A stretch of DNA of 47,904 nucleotides, taken from positions 1-47,904 of the forward strand of contig CABRDB010000040.1 of the NCBI GenBank assembly GCA_902469555.1. Reading direction: 5' to 3'. A model generated the notes under the pieces. That model made no database searches. It had not been told where the DNA came from and worked only from the letters and a program-made list of their open reading frames with translations. Below, one piece after another: positions 1-7,597 of this stretch; the stretch's first letter is position 1; the number at the start of each line of letters is the position of its first letter. The DNA comes from an uncultured Collinsella sp. GTDB lineage: Bacteria; Actinomycetota; Coriobacteriia; Coriobacteriales; Coriobacteriaceae. The position numbers and the translations under genes were made by a program.

Positions 1-2
1 AG

Positions 3-59
3 GTAAGATTGAAGGGCCTGACCCCGGAGGAGTTCCGGAATCAGGCCCTCGCGGCCTAG
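3..59 (+). pseudogene. C-terminal end of an IS3-family transposase (partial)
   Basis: The first bases translate in one frame to a short tail ending RLKGLTPEEFRNQALAA and a TAG stop. This resembles the C-terminus of IS3/IS150-group OrfB transposases, which commonly end with a K-G-L/M-x-P-x-E-Y/F-R motif. Only the last 18 codons lie inside the window, so I cannot tell whether the transposase is intact. The adjacent terminal-repeat-like sequence supports the call. The family is an inference from a short motif. Confidence 0.55.
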
Positions 60-70
60 TCGCTATTTAG

Positions 71-97
71 GGCGTCCAAGATTTGGGACGCAGTTCA
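71..97 (+). mobile_element. Probable right terminal inverted repeat of the IS3-type element
   Basis: Just after the transposase stop the sequence runs to CAGTTCA at 91-97. Read on the other strand the end is TGAACTGCGTCCCAAATC, the TG...CA type of terminus seen in IS3-family elements. The left end lies outside the window, so neither the inverted-repeat partner nor a target duplication can be checked. Confidence 0.45.
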
Positions 98-155
98 GTG
101 TTCCCGGCGGGGCCTTTTCGTTTCATGGTTAAGTGAATATGTTGGTATGTCTGAT

Positions 156-170
156 AAACGTTCACCTATC
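156..170. promoter_or_regulatory. Putative operator, GTGAACGTTCAC class (imperfect)
   Basis: The sequence AAACGTTCACCTATC carries one clean half-site (GTTCAC) and one degenerate half (AAAC). It is the outermost of three sites before the transporter gene and lies about 120 bp upstream of the perfect copy at 275-286. A partial match at 251-263 (CGACCGTTCAAGG) may be a fourth, weaker half-site. Confidence 0.45.
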
Positions 171-272
171 TCATGGCTGTCCAGCATGGCACCTTTACCA
201 GCAGAAAATAGGTGTGATGATCTCAATTGTGTCCGTTCAGCGGTAAAAATCGACCGTTCAAGGATATTATTC

Positions 273-328
273 AAGTGAACGTTCACCTGTCGTAAGCAAT
301 CGCGCATAATCTAACTAAACGTTCACCC
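273..328 (+). promoter_or_regulatory. Promoter and paired operators of the pectin-oligosaccharide transporter
   Basis: A perfect palindrome GTGAACGTTCAC lies at 275-286 and a degenerate copy TAAACGTTCACC at 316-327. Their centres are 40 bp apart. Between them is a plausible promoter: TTCACC at 282-287, a 17-bp spacer and CATAAT at 305-310. One operator therefore overlaps the -35 box and the other sits just after the -10 box, an arrangement that suits repression. The same two-site layout recurs before the GH105 gene with 41-bp spacing. The palindrome with a central CG resembles LacI-family operators, but the regulator is not established from this window. Confidence 0.6.
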
Positions 329-405
329 TGAACGCTGGGCAGACAGATGTCAGTGTGGACTCAACTGTCTTGTTACAAGACAATCGAGAAAAGAGAGGGA
401 GCTCG

Positions 406-1965
406 ATGACTAATAAGATCGGAAAAAAGCGTAAGATCACATTCTGGACGCGCTTGGGCTTTGGTATGGGCGGTATGCTCAATTCCGGTGCCCTGACCTT
501 TACGCACAGCTACATGGTGCTGTTCCTGTCCACGGAGTGTGGCCTGTCCGCAGGCGAGGCTGCACTGATCAGCTCGTTTGCCATCTATGTCAACGCCATT
601 CTTTGCCCGCTGATGGGCTTTGTGGCCGATAACTTCTATGCCACCAAGATTGGCCGCATCTTTGGTCGTCGTCGTTTCTGGATCTTGCTGGCCATCCCGA
701 TGATGATCGCCGAGCCGCTCATCTTCGTGGCTACGCCGTTTGGCTTCCCGTACTACTTTGTGCTGTACCTGATCTACAACGTCGCGTACACGTTCTGCAC
801 CGCCAACCTGTCGCCGCTTACCATCGAGATGACCGACGACTTTAAGGAGCGTACGTACCTTACCGGCTACAAGCATCTCTTTGGTAACGCCGCCGGCTTC
901 CTGATGGCAGCACTCGTCGGCTTTGGCTTTGGCACCTTCGGCGAGACCAACCCGTTTAGCTACTTCATCATCGCTACGATCAACGCTTCGGTCATGGCAA
1001 TCTCGCTGCTCTGCGTGTACCTGTCCACGTGGGAGCACACCCCCGAGGAGGTCGCTCAGGAGAAGATCGAGAGCGTCGGCGAGGGCATCAAGAAGTTCTT
1101 CATCGACGTTATCTCCACCTTCCGCAACAAGTCCTTCCGCAAGGTCCTGTATGCACAGGTCTCCACGAAGCTTGCTGCTGCCTGCTGGTCTGCCTGCCTG
1201 TCCTTCTTCATCGTCTACTGCCTGCAGATTCCTAAGTCCTACGAGTCCGTGATGGAGATGCCTGGCAAGGTCGTCGCTATCGTCTGCACCGCCATCTGGG
1301 TCGCCCTCATGGCCAAGAAGGGCTTCCACAAGTCTTGGTACCTCGCAAATGCCGGTTGCGCTGCGTGCATCATTGCCTACAACTACTTCGCCTTTGGTCA
1401 GATCAACGGCACCTCCACGGTCGCCATCGCCATGATCGCCTACCCCATCATCTTCGCCATCTGGAAGTTCTTCTACGTCGGCTTCCAGTATCTGCCCGAT
1501 GTTCTGCTCAACTACATCCCCGATGTCGATGAACTCATCACCCTGCGTCGTCGCGAGGGCATCTACAGCTCCGCGCAGCAGCTCTGCCAGCAGATCGCCC
1601 AGGCTATCGCCGTCAACGTGTGGGCTATCGTCCTTGCTGCCTCCGGCTTCATTCAGACCGCCGGCAATAGCGACGCCGTGACCCAGCCCGCTACCGTGCC
1701 TCTGTATATCTGCGGCTACATGATCATCGGCTGCGCCGGCTTCTTCCTGCTTGCGGCCGTCCTTGCCCGCGGCATCAAGATCGACAAGGAGCAGTGCGAC
1801 ATCCTTTGCGACGAGATTCACCGCGTCAAGGAGGGTGGCAAGATGGCCGACGTCAAGCCCGAGGTCAAGGCGCTTTGCGAGGAGCTCTCCGGCTTTAAGT
1901 ACGAGGACTGCTTTGCCCACAACAACGTTGGCTTCCAGGACGGTAGCGTAACCCCCGCCGAGTAA
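406..1965 (+). CDS. GPH-family (MelB-like) sugar/uronide:cation symporter
   Basis: This 519-residue polytopic membrane protein of the glycoside-pentoside-hexuronide:cation symporter group (major facilitator fold) very probably imports pectin-derived oligo- or monouronides. Hydrophobic segments occur throughout, for example around residues 14-45 and 52-70, and basic loops such as IGRIFGRRRFW fit the MFS loop after helix 2. The start at 406 follows AAGAGAGGGA at a good distance; an upstream ATG at 355 lacks such a site. It is the first gene of the pectin cluster, is controlled by the paired operators at 273-328, and is followed by a strong terminator. The transport family is well supported; the substrate is inferred from the neighbours. 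Confidence 0.85.
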   Translation: MTNKIGKKRKITFWTRLGFGMGGMLNSGALTFTHSYMVLFLSTECGLSAGEAALISSFAIYVNAILCPLMGFVADNFYATKIGRIFGRRRFWILLAIPMMIAEPLIFVATPFGFPYYFVLYLIYNVAYTFCTANLSPLTIEMTDDFKERTYLTGYKHLFGNAAGFLMAALVGFGFGTFGETNPFSYFIIATINASVMAISLLCVYLSTWEHTPEEVAQEKIESVGEGIKKFFIDVISTFRNKSFRKVLYAQVSTKLAAACWSACLSFFIVYCLQIPKSYESVMEMPGKVVAIVCTAIWVALMAKKGFHKSWYLANAGCAACIIAYNYFAFGQINGTSTVAIAMIAYPIIFAIWKFFYVGFQYLPDVLLNYIPDVDELITLRRREGIYSSAQQLCQQIAQAIAVNVWAIVLAASGFIQTAGNSDAVTQPATVPLYICGYMIIGCAGFFLLAAVLARGIKIDKEQCDILCDEIHRVKEGGKMADVKPEVKALCEELSGFKYEDCFAHNNVGFQDGSVTPAE

Positions 1966-1989
1966 GGCCGACATATCGTCCAAATCACA

Positions 1990-2033
1990 GGGCCGTGCCA
2001 CCGGAATTCCGCCGGCAGGCACGGCCCTTTTTT
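1990..2033 (+). terminator. Rho-independent terminator after the transporter gene
   Basis: A GC-rich stem pairs GGGCCGTGCC (1990-1999) with GGCACGGCCC (2018-2027) and is followed at once by a run of six T. It separates the transporter from the enzyme genes, so the latter need their own promoter or read-through. Confidence 0.85.
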
Positions 2034-2080
2034 AACAGCGTACAATTTGCCTTTAGAGCATCTTTTTGAGGGAGAAATCC

Positions 2081-3676
2081 ATGGAGACGAACGTTATCTG
2101 GCGCAACGCCCGCGCGGCCGTGATCGAGCTTGACGACGGCGGCTACTTTACCTGTGCCGATACGTGGGAGATCTTTGTCAACGACGAGCCCGCCGGTACC
2201 ACGAATACGGTCGAGACCTATGTCGACGGCCTGATCCCCGGCAAGCGCAACCTGGTTCGTTTTGTTTGTGGCGAGCGTGAGCTGAGCGTAGGTGTCACCA
2301 CGCCGGCTGAGCCCTTTACCATCAACGTTCGCGACTGTGGCGCCAAGGGCGATGCCGAGCACGACGACACCACCAACATCCAGGCTGCCATCATGGCCTG
2401 CCCCAAGGGCGGGCGCGTGCTGATCCCCGCCGGTAGTTATCGCATCAAGTCCCTCTTCCTTAAGAGCAATATCAACATCGAGCTCGCCGAGGGAGCGGTG
2501 CTGTTGGCCCGTCACGATCGCGCGGCGCTTGCCTACATTCCGGGCACGGTCACAGGCGACGAGGGCGCCGGGCATGCCGGCACCGATATGCTGCCCCTGG
2601 GCCGCTGGGAGGGCGAGAGTTTCTCGACCTACTGCTCTACCTTTACGGGTCTGAGCGTGCACGACGTGTGCATCTATGGTCGTGGTGCCATCGACGGTCA
2701 GACCGATTTTGCCGAGGACAACTGGTGGAACAAGGACTTTAAGAACATCTTTCGCCCGGAGGAGGGCCGCGAGGTCGCCCGCCCGCGCATGATTTTCCTG
2801 TCCGAGTGCCAAAACGTGAGCTTGGCCGGCTTCACCGTCCGCAACAGCCCGGCGTGGAACATCCACCCCATCCTGTGCGAGCACGTCGATGCGCTCTGCC
2901 TGTCCATCGAGGGCCCCAAGAACTCCCACAACACCGACGGTTTCGATCCCGAGAGCTGCGGCTTTGTCCGCATCCTTGGCTGTCAGTTCTCGGTGGGCGA
3001 CGACTGCATCGCCATCAAGAGCGGCAAGCTGGGCATTGAGCCCGAGCTTCGTCCCGCCACGCACGACGTGCTGATCTCTCACTGCTACATGCACGATGGT
3101 CACGGCGCCGTGGTCCTGGGTTCAGAGGCTGCCGGCGGCATCAAGGACCTTACCGTGAGCAAGTGCCTCTTTGAGCGCACCGACCGCGGCCTGCGCGTCA
3201 AGACCCGCCGCGGGCGCGGCAAGGATGCCGTCAACGAGGGCATTACCTTTGAGCACATTCGCATGGATGAGGTGCTCACGCCCTTCGTGGTCAACTCCTT
3301 CTACTTCTGCGACAAGGACGGCAAGACCGATTACGTGCAGTCTCGCGAGACGCTGCCTGTCGACGACCGCACGCCCGGCTTTGGTGCCACGACGTTTTGC
3401 GATATCGAGGCCACTAACTGCCACGCGGCCGCTGCCTACATCACGGGCCTGCCCGAGAGTAAAGTAACGCGCCTGACGTTCCAGGATGTCCACGTGACCT
3501 TCGCGCCGGATGCCGAGCCCTTTGTCCCGGCCATGGCCTGCGGCGTTGAGCCCATGGTGTGTCAGGGCATCATTGCGCAAAACGTCAAGGTACTCGATCT
3601 GCAAAATGTGGTGATCGAGGGCCAGGACGGCGAGGAACTGCAGCTCCAGAACGTCGACAAGGTTGTCCGTTCCTAA
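2081..3676 (+). CDS. GH28 polygalacturonase, probably cytoplasmic exo-acting
   Basis: A 531-residue glycoside hydrolase family 28 protein that hydrolyses alpha-1,4 bonds between galacturonates. All family motifs are visible: NTDG (D286), GDDC (D307 and D308), GHG (H341) and RVK (R372, K374), which carry the three catalytic aspartates and the substrate-binding His, Arg and Lys. Residues 1-90 form a small N-terminal region before the beta-helix. There is no signal peptide, so it should act inside the cell on imported oligomers. The ATG at 2081 is preceded by AGGGAG; an in-frame TTG at 2066 is less likely. Exo rather than endo action is inferred from the intracellular location and cluster context. 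Confidence 0.92.
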   Translation: METNVIWRNARAAVIELDDGGYFTCADTWEIFVNDEPAGTTNTVETYVDGLIPGKRNLVRFVCGERELSVGVTTPAEPFTINVRDCGAKGDAEHDDTTNIQAAIMACPKGGRVLIPAGSYRIKSLFLKSNINIELAEGAVLLARHDRAALAYIPGTVTGDEGAGHAGTDMLPLGRWEGESFSTYCSTFTGLSVHDVCIYGRGAIDGQTDFAEDNWWNKDFKNIFRPEEGREVARPRMIFLSECQNVSLAGFTVRNSPAWNIHPILCEHVDALCLSIEGPKNSHNTDGFDPESCGFVRILGCQFSVGDDCIAIKSGKLGIEPELRPATHDVLISHCYMHDGHGAVVLGSEAAGGIKDLTVSKCLFERTDRGLRVKTRRGRGKDAVNEGITFEHIRMDEVLTPFVVNSFYFCDKDGKTDYVQSRETLPVDDRTPGFGATTFCDIEATNCHAAAAYITGLPESKVTRLTFQDVHVTFAPDAEPFVPAMACGVEPMVCQGIIAQNVKVLDLQNVVIEGQDGEELQLQNVDKVVRS

Positions 3677-3691
3677 CTCGGGTTGATGACC

Positions 3692-3728
3692 AGGGCTGCA
3701 TTGTCGGATAAATCGGCAATGCAGCCCT
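3692..3728 (+). other. Intergenic hairpin between GH28 and esterase genes
   Basis: A perfect 12-bp inverted repeat pairs AGGGCTGCATTG (3692-3703) with CAATGCAGCCCT (3717-3728). Only TTGTGC follows rather than a T run, so it is a weak terminator at best. It may stabilise the upstream mRNA or reduce read-through into the esterase genes. Confidence 0.6.
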
Positions 3729-3780
3729 TGTGCGATACGGCCGTGTGCGCTGCGCTACGCATCATGGTGAAAGGGAATAC

Positions 3781-4590
3781 ATGCTCAATAAAACGATTCC
3801 TGTCGGGGTCGATGGCTCGTCTGCCACGATTACGTCTTATGTTTTTGCCCCGACCGAAGATGCTTATGCTTTAAAACCGCTGCCTGCAGTTGTGGTCGTG
3901 CCAGGAGGCGGCTACGATCACGTTTCGCCGCGCGAAGGCGAGCCGGTAGCGCTCCGTTTGTTGGCGATGGGCTACCAAGCGTTTGTACTGAACTATTCGG
4001 TTGCTCCGGCTGTCTATCCGCTGGCATTGCAAGAACTCGCGCGGGCGGTCGATACCGTCCGAAGCCATGCGGCAGAGTACTGTGTCGATCCTGATCGGAT
4101 TACGGTCATGGGTTTTTCGGCCGGTGGGCATCTAGTTGGCTTGCTCGGGGCGCTTTGGGACCAACCCTGGCTTGCAGAGTCGATTTCGGCATCGCCTGAG
4201 TCGATTCGGCCTGACACACTTTGCTTGGGCTATCCGGTCGTAAGCTCGGGGGCCTATGCTCATCGTGGTTCGTTTGAACACCTAACGGGTGCCGATGGCG
4301 CTTTAGCTCAAAAGTTGTCGATCGAGAATATGGTGGGCGATGGCTTCCCCCGTACGTTCTTGTGGCATACCGCCGAGGATGCATCGGTACCAGTTCAAAA
4401 TAGCCTCCTTCTTGCGCAGGCTCTTGCCGACCACGGGATTGGCTTTAGCCTACATGTCTTTTCGCATGGAAAGCATGGGGCATCGCTCGCCACGGACCAA
4501 ACGGCATTTAAGGGCTGCGCCGAGCATATTCAGCCACAGGTTCAGGGCTGGCCTGAACAGTTCGTTGCATGGGAGCGTGATGGACGATGA
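3781..4590 (+). CDS. Alpha/beta-hydrolase esterase (acetyl-esterase type)
   Basis: This 269-residue alpha/beta hydrolase resembles the small acetyl-xylan/feruloyl-type esterases found in bacterial polysaccharide loci. The oxyanion motif PGGGYDH lies near residue 43, the nucleophile elbow GFSAGG places the catalytic serine at residue 113, and likely acid and base residues occur in TAEDASVP and FSHGKHG near the C-terminus. No signal peptide is visible. The start at 3781 has AAAGGGA upstream. Its stop overlaps the next start by 4 bp (ATGA), so it is translationally coupled to the methylesterase fusion. Removing acetyl groups from galacturonides is the most economical role, inferred from context. 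Confidence 0.85.
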   Translation: MLNKTIPVGVDGSSATITSYVFAPTEDAYALKPLPAVVVVPGGGYDHVSPREGEPVALRLLAMGYQAFVLNYSVAPAVYPLALQELARAVDTVRSHAAEYCVDPDRITVMGFSAGGHLVGLLGALWDQPWLAESISASPESIRPDTLCLGYPVVSSGAYAHRGSFEHLTGADGALAQKLSIENMVGDGFPRTFLWHTAEDASVPVQNSLLLAQALADHGIGFSLHVFSHGKHGASLATDQTAFKGCAEHIQPQVQGWPEQFVAWERDGR

Positions 4591-6752
4591 GCGAAAGTAT
4601 CTATACGCTGCGCGTTTCGAGGGCTGCGGCAGGAGCGTATCCAACGATTTCCGATGCCTTGGCGGCAGCCGATCAGCTCTATCCGGATGCCGAGCAACCG
4701 GTGATGATTCGCGTCGAGCCGGGTGAGTACCGCGAGCGGGTCGAGATTCGTCGCCCGCATGTGACGATTGAGGGAGAGACGGCCGATAGCGTGCGTATCA
4801 TGGGCGGCCTGGGTGCCAAGACGCCTTCGGAGGACGGCTCGGGCGCGGACGGCACGCTCGGCACGTTTAGGACCTATACCGTTTTGGTCGATGCCGACGA
4901 CGTGCGGCTCGAGAACCTAACGATCGTAAATGATGCCGGCGATGGGCGCGAGGTCGGTCAGGCGATTGCCCTGTATGCCGATGGCGACCGTCTGGTTGTC
5001 GATGCCTGCTGCATTAAGGGGCACCAGGACACACTGTTTTTGGGTCCGCTGCCGCCGCATGAGGTCAAACCGGGCGGGTTCATAGGACCCAAACAGTATG
5101 CGCCGCGCCGGGTGGGGCGCCAATATTTCCGACGTTGCCGGATCGAGGGCGATGTCGACTTTATCTTTGGCGGCGCGCGTGCCTACTTTGAGGGGTGCGA
5201 GATTCGCTCGCTCAACCGCGATATGGATGTCAACGGGTATGTAACGGCAGCCTCCACGCCTAAAGGCGAGCCGTACGGATTTGTGTTTCATGGTTGTTCG
5301 TTTACAGCTCCGGATGGCGTGGCGCCGGATTCGGTCTACCTGGGCCGTCCTTGGCGCGAATGGGCGCAAACTGCGCTGATCGATTGCTGGCTGGGGCGAC
5401 ATATCAAGCGCGAAGGCTGGTGGGATTGGAATAAGCCGGCGGCGCACAGCTGCGCGCAGTATGCTGGCGCAATCCTGCATGGGCCGGCGGGTGATACTAC
5501 CGACTGGGTGCCGTGGGCAAATAAACTCGATGTGATGGCTGCCGTCGGGTACGCTCGCGAGCAGGTGCTTGCCGGTGGGGATGGCTGGGATCCCGAGGGC
5601 GGCGACGGTGATGCGGTTGAGACGGCTGGGCTATCTGCCAATGGCCGCACCGTGCACATCGAGACGTACTGCGAAGACGAGCCTGCGCTGCGTGCCCGGC
5701 TGAAGCGCGAGGGACGTTCGGCTGCTTTTACGGGCAAGACTCCTGCAGATTTTGAGGCGTGGAAGATTGCGACCAGGACTCGTCTGTACGATGTTTTGGG
5801 CCTTTCGCTTATGGACCGCGTCCCGATTGAGATTCGTGAGCTCAGCCGCGTGCGGGTTGCCGGCGGCATCGTGCGCACCCATGCGATGCTGCAGGTGGAG
5901 CGCGACGTTTGGATGCCGTTCTACCTGCTCGAGCCGCAGTCGCCTAAGCTCGATGCGTGCGGCCGCAAGTGTTGCTATATCTGCCCGCATGGCCATCAGG
6001 GAGCGGGTGCTGCAAGCGTAGCCGGTGTTGCGGGCGTGCCGGCGGTCGATGATGCCGTGCGTAAGTTCAATTACGACTACGGTCTGCGTTTGGCGCGTAT
6101 GGGTTACGTGACCGTCTGCCCCGACGCACGCGGTTGGGGATACCGTCGTGACTGGAAGGGCCAGGGCGATGACGAGAACAGCTACCTGCGCGGTACGTGT
6201 CTGAATCAGGCACGTATGGCCGAGCCGCTGGGTCTTACGGTTGCGGGCCTCAACGTCTGGGACAACATGCGCTTGATCGATTACTTGGAGGCGCGCGGCG
6301 ACATTGCCATGGATGACCTGGGTTGCTTTGGTTTTTCGGGTGGCGGCTACATGACGTTGTACCTGGCCGCACTCGACCCGCGTGTGCGCAAGGCGTTTGT
6401 CTCGGGCTATCTGTACGGTGTCGACGATTCGCTGCTGCATCTCAATGGCAATTGCAGCTGCAACTACACACCCGGACTTTGGCGCTTACTCGACATGGGC
6501 GATATTGCCTCGCTCATCGCGCCGCATCCGCTGCTGGTGCAAAGCTGCGAAGAGGATCATCTGAACGGTTCGCGCGGGCTGAAAAATGTTGACGAGCAGC
6601 TCGAGATCGTGCGCGATGCCTACAAGTTGCTGAGCCGCAGAGATGGCCTGCGGCACGAGGTGTGTCCGGGTGAACACCATCTGGGCGTGGTACATCTTGC
6701 CGAGGATATCGAATGGCTCGATTCGCACGTTGCGGAATGCGCCCGTGCATAG
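4587..6752 (+). CDS. Pectin methylesterase (CE8) fused to alpha/beta-hydrolase esterase
   Basis: A 721-residue two-domain protein. Residues about 5-340 are a pectin methylesterase beta-helix with GHQDTLF (D148), DFIFGG (D191) and LGRPWREW (R254, W256), matching the two catalytic aspartates and the conserved Arg and Trp of carbohydrate esterase family 8. Residues about 360-721 are an alpha/beta hydrolase with GFSGGG (S584), EEDH (D657) and GEHHLG (H697/H698), a complete triad. It lacks a signal peptide, whereas most methylesterases are exported. It overlaps the upstream esterase by 4 bp. One chain may remove both methyl and acetyl (or another) esters from imported oligogalacturonides. The C-terminal substrate is unproven. 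Confidence 0.88.
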   Translation: MSESIYTLRVSRAAAGAYPTISDALAAADQLYPDAEQPVMIRVEPGEYRERVEIRRPHVTIEGETADSVRIMGGLGAKTPSEDGSGADGTLGTFRTYTVLVDADDVRLENLTIVNDAGDGREVGQAIALYADGDRLVVDACCIKGHQDTLFLGPLPPHEVKPGGFIGPKQYAPRRVGRQYFRRCRIEGDVDFIFGGARAYFEGCEIRSLNRDMDVNGYVTAASTPKGEPYGFVFHGCSFTAPDGVAPDSVYLGRPWREWAQTALIDCWLGRHIKREGWWDWNKPAAHSCAQYAGAILHGPAGDTTDWVPWANKLDVMAAVGYAREQVLAGGDGWDPEGGDGDAVETAGLSANGRTVHIETYCEDEPALRARLKREGRSAAFTGKTPADFEAWKIATRTRLYDVLGLSLMDRVPIEIRELSRVRVAGGIVRTHAMLQVERDVWMPFYLLEPQSPKLDACGRKCCYICPHGHQGAGAASVAGVAGVPAVDDAVRKFNYDYGLRLARMGYVTVCPDARGWGYRRDWKGQGDDENSYLRGTCLNQARMAEPLGLTVAGLNVWDNMRLIDYLEARGDIAMDDLGCFGFSGGGYMTLYLAALDPRVRKAFVSGYLYGVDDSLLHLNGNCSCNYTPGLWRLLDMGDIASLIAPHPLLVQSCEEDHLNGSRGLKNVDEQLEIVRDAYKLLSRRDGLRHEVCPGEHHLGVVHLAEDIEWLDSHVAECARA

Positions 6753-6821
6753 CCCCTCGGCATGCTGCGAATAAACGGTACGTTCCTGTATGACCGCCGA
6801 TGGGCGGATGAGGAGAAGATT

Positions 6822-7490
6822 ATGGAAACGAAGAGTTTGAGTGAATCGACCATTTGCTGCTTTGGCGATTCGACCACATGGGGCGATAACGGATGCGGCG
6901 CAGGCGGCAACGACATCTCTTGGACTTCGCATCTGGGCGCGTTGCTGGGAGGCGCGGTCGTCAAGAACTTTGGCATCAAGGGTTCGCGTATCGCCATCAA
7001 GGCCGACCGTACCGATTCGTTTGTCGAGCGCCTTGACGGTATCGACGATGCGGCCGATATCTACATCGTCTTTGGCGGCGTCAACGACTTTAGCCGCAAC
7101 GTGCCGCTTGGAGAGCTCGGCAGCACGGACGTACATGAGTTCTATGGTGCACTCGATTACCTGATCCGTACCATCACGGCGCGCTCGCCCCAGGCAAAGC
7201 TTGTGTTTATGACGCCGTGCAAGACGAGCGGCAAGCACGAGAAGGATATCCCGGCAAGCGACGAGCTCAACCACCTGGGGTTGACGCAGGTCGCCTACGT
7301 GCGAGCGATGCTCGAGGTTTGCGACCGCTACTCCGTGCCGGTGATTGACCTGTATGCGCAAAGCGGTATCAGCCCGTTTTTGCCGGAGCACCGCGAGCTC
7401 TATATGCCGGACGGTCTGCATTACAGTCCTGCCGGCTATGAGCGCCTGGCGCATCGCATCGCCGCGGGTCTCACCGCCGTTTGCCGCTAA
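6822..7490 (+). CDS. SGNH/GDSL-family hydrolase, probable carbohydrate acetylesterase
   Basis: A 222-residue SGNH hydrolase. Block I reads CFGDSTTWGDNG with the nucleophilic serine, block III is FGGVNDFSRN with the oxyanion Asn, and block V is DGLHYSPAGY with the Asp-x-x-His pair. The start at 6822 follows GAGGAGAAG. It lies 69 bp after the methylesterase fusion in the same direction and is the third esterase in a row, suggesting action on acetylated galacturonan or rhamnogalacturonan fragments. The fold is clear; the substrate is inferred from position. Confidence 0.85.
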   Translation: METKSLSESTICCFGDSTTWGDNGCGAGGNDISWTSHLGALLGGAVVKNFGIKGSRIAIKADRTDSFVERLDGIDDAADIYIVFGGVNDFSRNVPLGELGSTDVHEFYGALDYLIRTITARSPQAKLVFMTPCKTSGKHEKDIPASDELNHLGLTQVAYVRAMLEVCDRYSVPVIDLYAQSGISPFLPEHRELYMPDGLHYSPAGYERLAHRIAAGLTAVCR

Positions 7491-7504
7491 AAGCCTGCCG
7501 TTCG

Positions 7505-7542
7505 CGAGGAATATAGGGTTAACGTTCACCCTATATTCCTCG
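7505..7542. promoter_or_regulatory. Operator embedded in the loop of a perfect inverted repeat
   Basis: A 15-bp inverted repeat, CGAGGAATATAGGGT (7505-7519) and ACCCTATATTCCTCG (7528-7542), encloses TAACGTTC, the core of a GTGAACGTTCAC-class operator (AGGGTTAACGTTCACCCT). As RNA it could be a stem-loop ending the upstream transcript; as DNA it is a regulator site overlapping the -35 region of the GH105 promoter. Confidence 0.6.
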
Positions 7543-7575
7543 TTCGCGTTACACTAGGGGTAACGTTCACCTATC
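7525..7575 (+). promoter_or_regulatory. Promoter and second operator of the GH105 gene
   Basis: TACACT at 7550-7555 is a plausible -10 box with a weak TTCACC -35 box at 7525-7530. A second operator, GGTAACGTTCACC, lies at 7559-7571 immediately after the -10 box. Its centre is 41 bp from the operator in the preceding inverted repeat, closely copying the 40-bp spacing before the transporter gene. Confidence 0.55.
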
Positions 7576-7597
7576 GTTTATGTCAGAGGGGACAGCA

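Noticed and set aside
373..2022. A 549-codon open frame antisense to the transporter gene
   Set aside because: Its composition (Asp, Gly, Val and Ala rich, no domain) is that of a shadow of a GC-rich gene. The sense frame encodes a clear transporter with a ribosome site.
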